This document shows, one piece after another, positions 15,306-26,684 of a stretch of DNA of 52,719 bases. The notes under the pieces were generated by a model. The model saw only the letters and a list, made by a program, of their open reading frames with translations. It ran no database searches and was not told the origin of the DNA. Location: NCBI GenBank assembly GCA_028285165.1, contig JANQQB010000455.1, positions 1-52,719 on the forward strand, read 5' to 3'. The position numbers and the translations under genes were made by a program. This DNA is from Rhodobiaceae bacterium (lineage in GTDB: Bacteria > Pseudomonadota > Alphaproteobacteria > Rhizobiales > JANQQB01). Position 1 is the stretch's first letter, and every line of letters starts with the position of its first letter.

Positions 15306-16685
15306 ATGGCCAGACACTACGATCTCTTCGTTATCGGCGGCGGGTCCGGCGGTGTCCGCGCGGCGCGCATCGCCGCAACGTATGGCGCCAAGGTCGGCGT
15401 CGCGGAGGAATACCGCTACGGCGGCACCTGCGTGATCCGCGGTTGCGTCCCGAAGAAGCTCTTTGTATTCGCCTCGAAGTTTTCCGGAGAGTTCAAGGAC
15501 GCGGCCGGCTATGGCTGGTCCGTCGGCCCGACACGCTTCGATTGGCCGACGCTGCTTGCCAACAAGGACCGCGAGATCGATCGTCTCGAAGACATCTATC
15601 GCAGCAACCTGACAAAGGCCGGCGTCGAGATGTTCGACGACAGGGCGGTGTTCGAAGATGCCGGGACGTTGCGGCTCGTCAACAGCGGCGAAACGATCAC
15701 GGCCGAAAAGGTGCTGGTCGCTGTCGGCGCCACGCCGAACTACGACACGTCGCTGCCTGGTATCGAACACGTCATCTCTTCCAACGAAGCCTTTCATCTC
15801 GAGCGGTTTCCCGACCGCGTCCTGGTCGCCGGCGGCGGTTACATCGCCGTCGAATTCGCCGGCATCTTCAATGGACTCGGGGCTGACACGACCTTGATCT
15901 ATCGCGGTGAAGAGATTCTGCGCGGCTTCGACGACGATGTGCGCCGGCACATCCACCAGGAGATGGAAAGGAAAGGCGTCAAAGTCATTTGCGGCGACAT
16001 CTTCAGTTCGATCGAAAAGAACGGCACCGGTCTTGTCGGCAAGACGAAACAGGGGCGTACCCTGCCGGCGGACGAGATCATGTTCGCGATCGGCCGCAAT
16101 CCCAACACCAAGAATCTTGGGCTGGAAAAGGCGGGCATTGAAACCGATTCCGTCGGGGCGATCGTCGTCGACGGCTATTCAAAGACCAGCGCGGACAACG
16201 TCTGGGCCGTCGGCGACGTGACGAACCGGGTCAACCTGACGCCGGTTGCCATTCGCGAAGGCCATGCCTTCGCCGACACGGTGTTCGGCGGCAAGGACGT
16301 GCGCATGGATCACCGGATGATTCCGACTGCGGTGTTTTCGCAGCCCGAATTCGGAACCGTCGGCCTGACCGAAGCCGAGGCGCGGGAAACCCATCGCAAT
16401 CTGGACATTTATCGCGCCAGTTTCCGCGCCATGAAAAACGTCCTGGCGGGCAGTCAGGAGCGGGCGTTCATGAAACTGATCGTCGATGCCGACAGCGACA
16501 AGGTTCTTGGCTGCCATGTTGTCGGTCCGGATGCCGGCGAACTGGCGCAGGTTCTGGGAATCGCCGTCAAGATGGGCGCCACCAAGGCCGATTTCGACCA
16601 AACCGTCGCCGTGCATCCGACCGTGTCGGAAGAATTGGTGACGATGCGCGAACCGGATGAACGCGTGCGCCCCGAAACCGAGTAG
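15306..16685 (+). CDS. gor: Glutathione-disulfide reductase
   Basis: A 459-residue flavoprotein disulfide reductase that uses NADPH to reduce oxidised glutathione in the cytoplasm. The FAD loop is at the N-terminus (DLFVIGGGSGGVRAARIA). The redox-active disulfide lies in GTCVIRGCVPKK, with cysteines at about residues 43 and 48; the NADP-binding region VLVAGGGYIAVEFAGIF follows near residue 175. The C-terminal HPTVSEELVTM carries the His-Glu pair that acts as general acid across the dimer. I chose the ATG at 15306 because the flavin loop begins 8 residues later, as in homologues. Trypanothione or mycothione reductases are less likely given the alphaproteobacterial setting. Confidence 0.93.
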   Translation: MARHYDLFVIGGGSGGVRAARIAATYGAKVGVAEEYRYGGTCVIRGCVPKKLFVFASKFSGEFKDAAGYGWSVGPTRFDWPTLLANKDREIDRLEDIYRSNLTKAGVEMFDDRAVFEDAGTLRLVNSGETITAEKVLVAVGATPNYDTSLPGIEHVISSNEAFHLERFPDRVLVAGGGYIAVEFAGIFNGLGADTTLIYRGEEILRGFDDDVRRHIHQEMERKGVKVICGDIFSSIEKNGTGLVGKTKQGRTLPADEIMFAIGRNPNTKNLGLEKAGIETDSVGAIVVDGYSKTSADNVWAVGDVTNRVNLTPVAIREGHAFADTVFGGKDVRMDHRMIPTAVFSQPEFGTVGLTEAEARETHRNLDIYRASFRAMKNVLAGSQERAFMKLIVDADSDKVLGCHVVGPDAGELAQVLGIAVKMGATKADFDQTVAVHPTVSEELVTMREPDERVRPETE

Positions 16686-16693
16686 GCGGCGGA

Positions 16694-17866
16694 TCAGAGG
16701 CGGTCGACCGCGTTGCAGAACCGGTCGATCTCATCCTCGGAATTGTAGTAGTGGACCGAGGCGCGGACGAGTGCATCGAGCTTGCGGTCCGGTAGGTCCA
16801 GTTGTGCGCTCCTTGCGGCACTGACCGAGACGTTCATGCCGCGATCTGCAAGCCGACGCTTGACGTCCTCCGCCGTCAATCCGTCCTTGACGAAGGTGAC
16901 GATGCCGCCGCGATTGCGGCCAAGGTCATGAACCGTGACGCCGGGCACGCCGGTCAGACGATCCCGTAAGCCGGCACCGAGCGCCTTAATGCGTGCCTCG
17001 ATGGCGTCCATGCCGAGATCAAGTGCATAGCGCACCGCACGAGCCAGGGCGATCTGGCCGGCGACCGGCCGTTCCCAGCCTTCGAACCGTCGTGCGTCGG
17101 CCCGCCATTCATAGGTGTCGGGCGTCGTCCAGGTTGCCGCCTGCAGGTCGATAAAGGGTGGTTCGAGTTGGTCGAGCACCTCTTTGCGGACATATAGAAA
17201 ACCGGTGCCGCGCGGGCCGCGCAGGTATTTCCGGCCGGTTCCCGACAGCATGGAGCAACCGATGCGATCGACGTCGAGCGCGAGCTGACCCGCTGACTGA
17301 CAGGCATCCAGGAGATAGAGCAGATTGTGTGCGCGGGCCAGTTCGCCAACGGCTTCGGCCGGATTGATGAGGCCGCCCTGGGTCGGCACGTGCGTCATCG
17401 CGATGAGGCGAGTTCGCGCAGTGATGGCAGCGGCCATGGCGTCGATGTCGACCTGGCCGTCGGCATCGTTGTCGATGACGTCGATCTCGATCGGAATCCG
17501 CTTCTGCACCTGCAGAAACGCCTGGTAGTTCGACACGTATTCGGCGCGGGCGGTCACGATGCGGTCGCCGGGCTCGAAGCGGATGCCGTAAAACGCCATG
17601 TCCCAGGCCCGTGTGGCGTTTTCGACGAAGGCGATCTCGTCGGCATCGGCGTTCAACAGCGCTGCCAGTCCGGCATAGAAATCGGCAAGGTCCTCAGCCG
17701 CCGCGTCGGCTGCCTCGTAACCGCCGATCCGGGCTTCCCGATCCAGATGATCCTTCATGGCGGTGAGCACGGTCCGCGCCGGCAGGGCCGCGCCGGCATT
17801 GTTGAAATGCAGCACGGTTTCGCATCCCGGCGTGTCCGCGCGGACGTGGGCGAGGTCGATGGTCAT
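16694..17866 (-). CDS. Class V aminotransferase-fold PLP enzyme (cysteine-desulfurase-like)
   Basis: A 390-residue PLP enzyme of fold type I. The stretch [19 protein letters not shown] (about residues 195-213) carries the aspartate that binds the PLP ring, and the PLP lysine is in [16 protein letters not shown] (about 222-237). The family contains cysteine desulfurases, isopenicillin-N epimerase-like enzymes and kynureninase-like proteins; I see no typical SufS cysteine loop, so desulfurase activity is not assured. The start at 17866 has GGAG at a good distance; five extra codons upstream are possible. It faces gor across an 8-bp gap (convergent) and diverges from the cyclotransferase-like gene. 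No substrate can be named. Confidence 0.85.
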   Translation of the reverse strand: MTIDLAHVRADTPGCETVLHFNNAGAALPARTVLTAMKDHLDREARIGGYEAADAAAEDLADFYAGLAALLNADADEIAFVENATRAWDMAFYGIRFEPGDRIVTARAEYVSNYQAFLQVQKRIPIEIDVIDNDADGQVDIDAMAAAITARTRLIAMTHVPTQGGLINPAEAVGELARAHNLLYLLDACQSAGQLALDVDRIGCSMLSGTGRKYLRGPRGTGFLYVRKEVLDQLEPPFIDLQAATWTTPDTYEWRADARRFEGWERPVAGQIALARAVRYALDLGMDAIEARIKALGAGLRDRLTGVPGVTVHDLGRNRGGIVTFVKDGLTAEDVKRRLADRGMNVSVSAARSAQLDLPDRKLDALVRASVHYYNSEDEIDRFCNAVDRL

Positions 17867-17960
17867 GGGGCTTCTCCGCAAGCGGCTGGTGTCTTAAGAG
17901 TCCGTGGCCCGGCGGGGCAGGTGGTTTCCAATGCAGCGGACGGGCAGGGGATTGAACGAG

Positions 17961-18569
17961 ATGGTCACGCGACGGATCGGATACTTCGGATACGGATCCC
18001 TGGTCAATCGCCAGACGCTGCGCACCCGCTATGTCGATGCCGTGCGGGCGGAGCTTGTCGGCTATCGCAGGGAATGGCGGATCCGGGGCGACACGCCAAC
18101 CGGTCCGGCCTGCGCCCTGACGGCCACGCCCGACAACGCTTCGAGCCTGCAGGGATTGCTGGTGATCGATACCGAAGACAATCTGCCGGAGGTCGATCAG
18201 CGGGAGGCCCGGTATGATCGCGTTGCGGTGCCTGCCGATGCTTTGACGCTTGAGCAGGACCATGCGGTCGACGCGTTTTATGTCTACATTGCGAAGGCCG
18301 CCCATACCGGCGCGGCCGACCCGCGATTTCCGATCCGGCAGAGTTATGTCGATGCGGTGATGCAGGGTTACCGGACGGAGTTCGGGGATGCCGGTCTGAA
18401 ACGGTTCGTGCAGGAGACCCATGGATGGGACCAGGTCGTGCTCGCGGATCGGCACCAACCGCGTTATCCGCGCGCCGTGCGTCTGAGCGATGCGGAACAG
18501 GATCTGTTCGACAGCCTGCTGTCGGAGGTGGACGGTTTCCGGCTGATACCCCTCCACGAAGAGGGTTGA
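17961..18569 (+). CDS. Gamma-glutamylcyclotransferase-like protein
   Basis: A 202-residue protein with the cyclotransferase fold signature near its N-terminus: GYFGYGSLVNRQT (about residues 7-19). The acidic residue expected to act as the catalytic base is plausibly the glutamate in DQREARYDR (about 79-87). Family members release 5-oxoproline from gamma-glutamyl compounds, including glutathione in the ChaC branch; a nearby gor gene makes a glutathione link attractive, but the two genes are not co-transcribed. I chose the ATG at 17961 because the fold begins a few residues later and the extra 19 codons upstream look non-coding. It diverges from the class V aminotransferase-fold gene. Confidence 0.78.
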   Translation: MVTRRIGYFGYGSLVNRQTLRTRYVDAVRAELVGYRREWRIRGDTPTGPACALTATPDNASSLQGLLVIDTEDNLPEVDQREARYDRVAVPADALTLEQDHAVDAFYVYIAKAAHTGAADPRFPIRQSYVDAVMQGYRTEFGDAGLKRFVQETHGWDQVVLADRHQPRYPRAVRLSDAEQDLFDSLLSEVDGFRLIPLHEEG

Positions 18570-18710
18570 TCGCACTGATTCCGCTGAAAAATGGCTTCCT
18601 GTTGCCGGTCAATGACCTGTGGCAATTCCGGAACGGCCTGTGTATAACCCGCCGACGGACGCAGGGCGTGACAGGAAGGCGCCGGCGTCAATCCAGACAG
18701 GAGAAAGACG

Positions 18711-20105
18711 ATGGGCCAGACGTGGTCACCCAATTCGTGGCGGTCTAAACCGATCGAACAAGTGCCGGAATACCCGGACCAGGCTGCCCTCGACGCTGTC
18801 GAGGACCGGATCGCGAGCTACCCGCCGCTGGTTTTTGCCGGAGAGGCGCGCCGGCTCAAGGACAGCCTAGCCAAAGTGGCCGCCGGCGACGGTTTCCTGC
18901 TGCAGGGCGGGGATTGCGCAGAATCCTTCAGTGAGCACCATCCCGACAACATCCGCGACTTCTTTCGCGTCTTCCTGCAAATGGCCGTGGTGCTGACCTA
19001 TGCGGCGAGCCAGCCTGTGGTCAAGGTCGGACGCATTGCCGGTCAGTTCGCCAAACCGCGGTCCGCGCCGACGGAAAAGTCCGGCGAACTGGAACTGCCG
19101 AGCTATCGCGGCGACATCATCAACGGCATCGATTTCAACGAAGCCGACCGAGAGCCGGATCCGCAGCGGCTGGACATGGCCTACCGGCAATCGGCGGCAA
19201 CGCTCAACCTGTTGCGGGCGTTCGCCCAGGGCGGCTATGCCAACCTCGACCATGTGCACCAGTGGACACTGGGTTTCGTCAAGGACAGTCCGCAAAGCGA
19301 CCGCTATCGGGATGCGGCGGCGCACATCACCGAAGCGCTCGCCTTCATGCGTGCCTGTGGCGTGACGCCGGATACGGCGCCGGCCCTGCGCCAGACCGAT
19401 TTCTTCACCAGCCACGAAGCGCTGCTGCTTGGCTATGAACAGGCCCTGACGCGCGTCGATTCCACGACGGGCGACTGGTACGCCACGTCCGGCCACATGA
19501 TCTGGGTGGGCGACCGGACCCGTCAGCCGGACCATGCGCATATCGAATATGCCCGCGGCGTCCATAATCCGATCGGCCTCAAATGCGGACCGTCGCTGAC
19601 GCCCGATGGCCTGATGGAACTGATCGACATCCTGAACCCGCGGGACGAGGCTGGTCGTCTGACGCTGATCTGCCGGTTCGGCGCCGACAAGGTGTTCGAT
19701 TTCCTGCCGCCGCTGGTACGCCGGGTAAAACAGGAAGGCCGCTCCGTGGTCTGGTCCTGCGACCCGATGCACGGCAATACGATCAAGGCTGCAACCGGGT
19801 TCAAGACACGGCCGTTCGACCGCATTCTGAAGGAGGTCGAGGCCTTCTTTGCGGTTCACAATGCGGAAGGGACGCATCCCGGCGGCATTCATGTCGAGAT
19901 GACCGGCAAGAATGTCACGGAATGCACCGGCGGAGCCCGGGCGATTTCCGAAAACGATCTGTCGGATCGCTACCACACCCATTGCGATCCGCGGCTGAAC
20001 GCGGATCAGGCGCTGGAACTGATCTTCCTGATCGCGGAGAACCTGAAGAAGTCGCGCCAGGGGCGGGAAACCGTGCCGGTCGCTTCGGCCGTTGCCGGGT
20101 TCTGA
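18711..20105 (+). CDS. aroG: Class II 3-deoxy-7-phosphoheptulonate (DAHP) synthase
   Basis: A 464-residue class II (plant-type) DAHP synthase, the first enzyme of the shikimate pathway; it condenses phosphoenolpyruvate and erythrose 4-phosphate. The N-terminus [21 protein letters not shown] (family-typical WSPxSWR), the loop [12 protein letters not shown] (about residues 62-73, with the metal-binding cysteine), the segment GLKCGPSL and the late VTECTGGAR are all family landmarks. Length is normal. A strong AGGAGA ribosome site lies about 10 bp upstream of the start. It converges on the DUF2865 gene with a GC-rich hairpin between them. The type II dehydroquinase aroQ further along the window serves the same pathway. 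Confidence 0.94.
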   Translation: MGQTWSPNSWRSKPIEQVPEYPDQAALDAVEDRIASYPPLVFAGEARRLKDSLAKVAAGDGFLLQGGDCAESFSEHHPDNIRDFFRVFLQMAVVLTYAASQPVVKVGRIAGQFAKPRSAPTEKSGELELPSYRGDIINGIDFNEADREPDPQRLDMAYRQSAATLNLLRAFAQGGYANLDHVHQWTLGFVKDSPQSDRYRDAAAHITEALAFMRACGVTPDTAPALRQTDFFTSHEALLLGYEQALTRVDSTTGDWYATSGHMIWVGDRTRQPDHAHIEYARGVHNPIGLKCGPSLTPDGLMELIDILNPRDEAGRLTLICRFGADKVFDFLPPLVRRVKQEGRSVVWSCDPMHGNTIKAATGFKTRPFDRILKEVEAFFAVHNAEGTHPGGIHVEMTGKNVTECTGGARAISENDLSDRYHTHCDPRLNADQALELIFLIAENLKKSRQGRETVPVASAVAGF

Positions 20106-20121
20106 TCCGTCACGCGACAAT

Positions 20122-20143
20122 CGCCGGCGCGACCGCGCCGGCG
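20122..20143. terminator. GC-rich hairpin between convergent genes
   Basis: Perfect 10-bp inverted repeat CGCCGGCGCG / CGCGCCGGCG with only two bases between the arms. It lies 17 bp after the aroG stop and directly before the stop of the DUF2865 gene on the other strand. There is no T-run on either side, so it may act with Rho or only as a transcript-end stabiliser. Confidence 0.5.
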
Positions 20144-20144
20144 T

Positions 20145-21449
20145 CTACTGGGAATAAAAGTAATTCGGGCCGACGATCCGGATTGTCGGGCTGCCCGAAG
20201 CGATCGCCTGGGTCTTGACCCGTTTGCGCGGCGGCGTGTAGCGGCCGACAAGATTGATGCGTTCGTCGGGATCGAGGTCCGGCGACCGCTTCACGATCGG
20301 TCTCGGCGCGCCCGGAATGCCGTCGTCGATCAGACCGCGACGGGTCCGCAATTCGCCGTTTTGAACATGCAGGCGCGACAGCGTCGTAATCTGGCCGCGC
20401 GGCGTCGTCTGACAGGTGCATGACTTGTCGAATTTCCGCCGGTACTGAAACGCGTTTGGCAGTTCGGTGTAGGAGATGCCGTCGACCGAGGTCATGCTCT
20501 CCGGCGTTCCGCCTGGATTTTCATGCACGAAGAGTTCGGCGTTGCCGCTCGGACACATCTGGCTGCACAGGGCGGCATCGCGACCGAACATGTCTTCGGT
20601 CGTGGAAAAGCTGATTGGAAAATAATACCCGTCGCACTGTCGTACGCACATTGTGCGGTAGGTGCCCATGAAGATGCCGCTGGAAAAATCGTCGATAAAA
20701 TCCTCGTCGGGCGGCAGGGTGCGCGCGAAAAGGCGGCGCTGGTATTCGTCGCGCCGGCCGTAGCGGGACCGGTCGCGGCGCGCGTCGCCCGCGCGATCGA
20801 CCGGCCGGCCGAACAGCATGGAAAGCAGGCCGCGCTCGCGGCGACCTTCGCGTCGTTCGTCGCGTCTTGGAGCGCGGAATCCTTCACGGCGCCCGGTGCG
20901 CGGGTTGATAAAGCCGCGGTCGTCGCCCCGAGCCCGGGCTGAACCGATTTCGCGACGTTCGTCGCGGCTTGCGGTGCGCTGACGTGGCCGGTCGTAGCAG
21001 CCATTGCGCCTCAATTGGCGTTCGATTGCCCGCTTTTCCTTGGCCCGCCGGTTGCCGCCGGCATCGGCATACCGATCGCGGCGGCGTTCCAGTTTCGCCA
21101 GGTTGGCGCGCATGCGTTTCAGGGTCGACTGGATCTGCTGGCATTGCGCATGCGCCGAACCGGAACCGCATCGGCCGGACCGGGCCTGGCGTTCGGTTCG
21201 GCGAATGGCCTGGCGCTGTTCGGCAACGCTGTTGCTCCACTTTTGATAATTGCGATTGGCGCCGCCGGAGCCGCGACGATCGAGGCTCGCCAATTGCGCC
21301 TTGAGCGCGCGGCAGGATTGTGCGTGGGCCGGGCTATGACCGGCAGAAGCAATCAAAAGCACAAGACTGGCTGCGGCGAGGCAAAAGACAAGGCCTGCGC
21401 ACGACCATGCGCGCGCCGAACGCACACAATTTTCCGCATTCCAGGCCAT
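20145..21449 (-). CDS. DUF2865 domain protein, secreted
   Basis: A 434-residue protein with a signal sequence or membrane anchor (about residues 1-45: a basic start, then CAGLVFCLAAASLVLLIASA and a site after PAHAQ). The middle third is very rich in arginine, glycine and aspartate (for example RRDERREGRRERG), likely disordered. The C-terminal DUF2865 core is clear: CVRQCDGYYFPISFSTT, FGRDAALCSQMCPSG, ELFVHENPGGTPESM and KSCTCQT, with conserved cysteines that probably form disulfides. The family is frequent in Hyphomicrobiales and its role is unknown. I chose the ATG at 21449, directly before the signal sequence, although its ribosome site is weak; the frame upstream to 21581 lacks coding character. 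Confidence 0.82.
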   Translation of the reverse strand: MAWNAENCVRSARAWSCAGLVFCLAAASLVLLIASAGHSPAHAQSCRALKAQLASLDRRGSGGANRNYQKWSNSVAEQRQAIRRTERQARSGRCGSGSAHAQCQQIQSTLKRMRANLAKLERRRDRYADAGGNRRAKEKRAIERQLRRNGCYDRPRQRTASRDERREIGSARARGDDRGFINPRTGRREGFRAPRRDERREGRRERGLLSMLFGRPVDRAGDARRDRSRYGRRDEYQRRLFARTLPPDEDFIDDFSSGIFMGTYRTMCVRQCDGYYFPISFSTTEDMFGRDAALCSQMCPSGNAELFVHENPGGTPESMTSVDGISYTELPNAFQYRRKFDKSCTCQTTPRGQITTLSRLHVQNGELRTRRGLIDDGIPGAPRPIVKRSPDLDPDERINLVGRYTPPRKRVKTQAIASGSPTIRIVGPNYFYSQ

Positions 21450-21790
21450 CTTTACAACTGGCACTGACAGGCCCCTTGCTGCCGCTTGTCGCTTGCCGGT
21501 TTCCCTAGTGAGCCACCGGCCATTTGTACTATAATAATAGATATAGCGACTTTTTTTCCCAATACTGCCCGTTAAACGCAAATCGGTTACTTCGCGCCGT
21601 GCCGCTTGTCGGGAAACCGTTCCCGCACTGATCGAACCACAAAGGCTTTAACGTTTGCCTTCGGCGAAGCAATCGGGTTTCAGAACCGAGTAAGATCCTT
21701 CGAAAGCCCGACACAGTGCGGTCGCATGGATCCGCCAATCGACGCCGTGTTAAACCTTGGTTTTCACGATTCTCAAGCGGAGTGTTTCGC

Positions 21791-22300
21791 ATGCGCGGAC
21801 TTCTGGCCCTTGGACTTGTTCTCGTCGCTGCCGTATTCGGCCCGGCACTGGCGGCGGACGAACCGGATCTGATCTTCAAGAAATCGACAGTCTGGAAGTT
21901 TCTGTCTCCGGATCACAAACTTGCCACCTATGCCGTCGACGACCCGCTCGTCGACGGCGTGGCGTGTCACTTCACCGTGCCGGAAACCGGCGGCTACACC
22001 GGTTGGCTCGGGCTTGCCGAGGAGTTGTCCGATGTGTCGCTCGCCTGCCGACAGATCGGGCCGATCGGCTTCAAGGAGAAATTCGAACAGGGCGACGAGG
22101 TGTTCCGGCAACGGCGGTCGCTGTTTTTCAAGAAGATGCAAATCGTGCGCGGCTGCGACACCAAGCGCAACGTTCTCGTCTATCTGGTCTATTCGGACAA
22201 GCTGGTGGACGGCAGTCCCAAGAACTCGACGTCAACGGTGCCGATCATGCCGTGGGGCGAGGCCGCGGCGCAAAAATGTGCCGACTGGATCGAAGGGTGA
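21791..22300 (+). CDS. creA: CreA family protein
   Basis: A 169-residue periplasmic protein. It has a short signal peptide (MRGLLALGLVLVAAVFGPALA, cleavage before ADEPD). The mature part carries CreA landmarks: FKKSTVWKFLSPDHKLATY, DDPLVDGVACHFT, then LACRQIGPI and a late MPWGEAAAQKCADW. The family name comes from a gene next to the creBCD two-component genes in enterobacteria; the biochemical role is not known, and no creBCD genes are here. The start at 21791 is the only ATG that leads straight into the signal peptide. Confidence 0.85.
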   Translation: MRGLLALGLVLVAAVFGPALAADEPDLIFKKSTVWKFLSPDHKLATYAVDDPLVDGVACHFTVPETGGYTGWLGLAEELSDVSLACRQIGPIGFKEKFEQGDEVFRQRRSLFFKKMQIVRGCDTKRNVLVYLVYSDKLVDGSPKNSTSTVPIMPWGEAAAQKCADWIEG

Positions 22301-22330
22301 CCGCTTTTTTCTGATGGGGCAGGGCGGCCG

Positions 22331-22522
22331 TCAGTTCCGGCCGAGCCGGGACATCGCGGGCAGAACCACGGGACCATGGTTGCACCCGACGCCTGCAAGG
22401 AAACAGGCCGCGCCGCGCGCTTCCACCCGTGGCCGATCGTTCATCGCCTGAGCTGCGAGGATGACGAACGGACCTGCAAGAACGGTCCAGAACAGGACGG
22501 GAATGAGGATCACTTTGAACAT
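22331..22522 (-). CDS. Small membrane protein of unknown function
   Basis: A possible 63-residue protein: an N-terminal hydrophobic helix (FKVILIPVLFWTVLAGPFVI) that could be a membrane anchor or uncleaved signal, followed by a basic tail containing two cysteines. An AGGAAG ribosome site lies at a good distance from the ATG at 22522. It is on the opposite strand to creA and cysS. I do not recognise the family. The hydrophobic start and ribosome site favour a real gene, but a chance frame in GC-rich DNA remains possible. Confidence 0.5.
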   Translation of the reverse strand: MFKVILIPVLFWTVLAGPFVILAAQAMNDRPRVEARGAACFLAGVGCNHGPVVLPAMSRLGRN

Positions 22523-22865
22523 GCCGGCTCTTCCTTCGATTGGATGAGCCGGTTTTAGCCAAAGCGGTCTGAACCCGGTCTGAGCCTGCCGTTCATGTGG
22601 CGTTCACAACCGAAAGCCCGGATGTTCGGCATTGCATCGGTTTCCTGTGTAATATCGCCCTGGACGAGCCGCCTGCTTTGCGCTTGACGCCGAAGGTGGC
22701 TTCCGTCATTAACAATGCCCATGACGGTCCAAGGTCAAATCGGCGCCACGCGCTTTGACATCATTTGCATTATTTGCGGCTAGCAACACAGCTGGCTGCG
22801 ACCGTTCTCCTGTACTTCCCATCACACAGATCTGAACGTCCGGCTGGCGCACGGGAGTAAAAGAC
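22523..22865. other. Intergenic region upstream of cysS
   Basis: 343 bp with no supported gene apart from the divergent small ORF start. A TTGACG at 22684-22689 with CATTAA 17 bp further on could be the cysS promoter, but the match to a -10 element is weak. I see no T-box-like leader. Confidence 0.4.
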
Positions 22866-24221
<1,356 letters not shown>

Positions 24222-24226
24222 CGAAC

Positions 24227-25819
24227 ATGGCCGAACGGGAACGACTCTATCTCTTCGATACGACGTTGCGGGACGGGGCGCAGACAAGCGGCATCGACTT
24301 CTCGGTCGAGGACAAGATCACGGTTGCGCGCCTCCTGGAACGGCTTGGCGTTGACTATGTGGAAGGTGGATATCCGGGAGCCAATCCGGCCGATACGGAA
24401 TTCTTTTCCGTGCCCCGTACGGAAACGGCGACGTTTACGGCGTTCGGCATGACAAAACGGCCGGGGCGTTCAGTGTCGAACGATCCCGGCCTGCAGGACC
24501 TGCTTTCCTCAGCGGCTTCGGCCATCTGTTTTGTCGCCAAGACCTGGGATTACCATGTCCGGGTCGCGCTTGGCGCGACCAACGAGGAAAACCTGAACTC
24601 CATCGCGCAGTCGATCGAAGCCGCGCGGGTGGCCGGCAAGGTCGCGATGCTCGATTGCGAACACTTTTTCGACGGCTACAAGGCCAATCCGGACTACGCC
24701 CTGGCTTGTGCCAGAACGGCTTACGAATCCGGGGCCAGGTGGGTGATCCTGTGCGACACCAATGGCGGCACGATGCCGGACGAGGTGGCCACGATCGTCG
24801 CCCGGGTCTGCGAGACGATCCCGGGCGATCATGTGGGCACCCACGCCCATAACGACACCGAACAGGCGATTGCCAACACGCTGGCGGCCGTGCGTGCCGG
24901 AGCCCGTCATGTCCAGGGTACGTTGAACGGCATCGGAGAGCGGTGCGGCAATGCCAACCTGATATCGCTGATCCCGACGCTGAAGCTGAAACCGGAATTC
25001 AGCGAGCGCTTCGACATCGGAGTCGGCGATGGCAATCTGGCGGATCTGACCGCGATTTCACGCACATTCGATGAATTGCTGAACCGCGCTCCGAACCGGC
25101 ACGCGCCCTATGTGGGCGAGACGGCGTTTGCGACCAAGGCCGGCATTCATGCCTCTGCCCTGGTCAAAGATCCCAAAACCTACGAACACGTGGATCCGGA
25201 GCGGGTCGGCAATCAACGCAAGCTGCTCGTCTCGGACCAGGCCGGCAAGTCGAACCTGATCGCGGAACTGGAACGCATCGGATTGCCGTTCGACAAAGCC
25301 GATCCGCGGCTGAACGGCCTGTTGCAGGTGGTCAAGGAACGTGAAGCCCAGGGGTATGCCTACGAGGCGGCGGACGCCTCTTTTGAACTGCTTGCCCGGC
25401 GTCATCTCATGGATGTGCCGGAATTCTTCAAGGTCGTCAGTTTCCGCGTCATGGTCGAGCGCCGGTTCAATGCCCGGGGCGAGCTGGTTACGGTGTCGGA
25501 GGCGATCATCAAGGTGAATGTCGACGGCGTAACCCATATGTCCGTGGCCGAAGGCAACGGACCGGTGAACGCGCTCGACATCGCGCTGCGCAAGGATCTG
25601 GGACGCTATCAGGAGGCGATTTCCGGTCTGGAACTCGTGGACTTCAAGGTCCGGATCCTCAATGGCGGGACCGAAGCGACGACGCGGGTGCTGATCGAAA
25701 GCCATGACAGCGACAGTGATCGGCGCTGGTTCACGGTGGGCGTGTCGCCGAACATCGTCGATGCCTCGTTTCAGGCCCTGATCGATTCGGTGAACTACAA
25801 ATTGCTCAACGGGACCTGA
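24227..25819 (+). CDS. cimA: (R)-citramalate synthase
   Basis: A 530-residue enzyme of the homocitrate/isopropylmalate synthase group. It condenses acetyl-CoA and pyruvate to citramalate, opening a threonine-independent route to isoleucine. The catalytic barrel begins with YLFDTTLRDGAQTSGIDFS (about residues 7-25), and the metal site is in GTHAHNDTEQAIAN, followed by GTLNGIGERCGNANL. The C-terminal regulatory LeuA-dimer domain follows from about residue 390. The phrase RDGAQTSGIDFS, rather than RDGEQ, is typical of this subgroup. The start at 24227 is 5 bp past cysS. The last 25 bp overlap the convergent LOG-family gene. 2-isopropylmalate synthase is less likely given the length and motif. 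Confidence 0.9.
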   Translation: MAERERLYLFDTTLRDGAQTSGIDFSVEDKITVARLLERLGVDYVEGGYPGANPADTEFFSVPRTETATFTAFGMTKRPGRSVSNDPGLQDLLSSAASAICFVAKTWDYHVRVALGATNEENLNSIAQSIEAARVAGKVAMLDCEHFFDGYKANPDYALACARTAYESGARWVILCDTNGGTMPDEVATIVARVCETIPGDHVGTHAHNDTEQAIANTLAAVRAGARHVQGTLNGIGERCGNANLISLIPTLKLKPEFSERFDIGVGDGNLADLTAISRTFDELLNRAPNRHAPYVGETAFATKAGIHASALVKDPKTYEHVDPERVGNQRKLLVSDQAGKSNLIAELERIGLPFDKADPRLNGLLQVVKEREAQGYAYEAADASFELLARRHLMDVPEFFKVVSFRVMVERRFNARGELVTVSEAIIKVNVDGVTHMSVAEGNGPVNALDIALRKDLGRYQEAISGLELVDFKVRILNGGTEATTRVLIESHDSDSDRRWFTVGVSPNIVDASFQALIDSVNYKLLNGT

Positions 25820-26406
25820 TCGACGGTTTGCCCCAGTTCGGTCTCCGACAACGGCCGGGCGGCGTGTTCGAGCGCCGGCAGGATTGCCTCGACATCGTCG
25901 ACCCGCAGGATCCGGTCGATGAACTGGCGGGACACGAAGTCCTGGTCGGCCATGTGATCGAGCAGAGCGAGAAGCGGATCCCAGAAGCCGTCGAGATTGG
26001 CCAGAAGTACGGGCTTGGTATGGCGCCCGAGCTGTGCCCAGGTCAGCATTTCGATGACTTCTTCCAGCGTCCCGATGCCGCCGGGCAGGGCAACGAACGC
26101 ATCGGAGCGGTCGAACATCATGCGCTTACGCTGGTGCATGTCGTCGGTCGTGATCAGATCGTGAGCTTCCTTCAACATGATTTCGCGGTCGGCAAGGAAA
26201 CGCGGAATGACGCCCGTGACCTTACCGCCCTCGCGCAGGACCGCGCGCGCGACGACGCCCATCAACCCGACCGATCCGCCGCCGTAGACAAGGCGCACGG
26301 GATGGCTCGCCATCAGGGCGCCAAGCCGGTCTGCGGCGTGCGAGTATTCCGGTTTGTGTCCGGCAGAGGAGCCGCAATAGACGCAAACGGATTGCAGTTT
26401 TGCCAT
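25795..26406 (-). CDS. LOG family protein (cytokinin-riboside-monophosphate phosphoribohydrolase type)
   Basis: A 203-residue Rossmann-like protein of the LOG/TIGR00730 family. The nucleotide-binding motif PGGIGTLEEVIEMLTWAQLG (about residues 108-127) and the glycine-rich segment LVYGGGSVGLMG (about residues 39-50) are both intact. Family members release a nucleobase from a nucleoside 5'-monophosphate; in bacteria the natural substrate is often AMP or a related nucleotide, and plant-type cytokinin activation is known for some. It converges on cimA and overlaps its 3' end by 25 bp. Confidence 0.9.
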   Translation of the reverse strand: MAKLQSVCVYCGSSAGHKPEYSHAADRLGALMASHPVRLVYGGGSVGLMGVVARAVLREGGKVTGVIPRFLADREIMLKEAHDLITTDDMHQRKRMMFDRSDAFVALPGGIGTLEEVIEMLTWAQLGRHTKPVLLANLDGFWDPLLALLDHMADQDFVSRQFIDRILRVDDVEAILPALEHAARPLSETELGQTVDQVPLSNL

Positions 26407-26684
26407 TCTGGGACTTTCTCGTTCTGGTGTCGGGGCCGAATCGCGAACAATCGCCCATGCGACCGCTTGGCGCTGCGCACGGGGACCCGCAGGGCCCTAC
26501 ACTTGGAATTGTGTTGTTTCCGCGACCAAAGGCGTTTACATCGGTCTGGGGCGCCAAGACAACAGAATCAACGCGCAAGAGCGTAATTTGTTCGCCCAGG
26601 ACACGAACCGGTGCGTATTCCGCTTCGTGAATGCGTGTCCCAGAGTGAACCGCCCGGACTGAACGATAAAAGGTCTTTATTCCA

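Noticed and set aside
12317-15307. A 996-codon open frame on the minus strand
   Set aside because: It runs opposite gabD, rpiA, DUF2059 and the start of gor, all with clear motifs. Its sequence is rich in His, Arg and Asp without domain structure.
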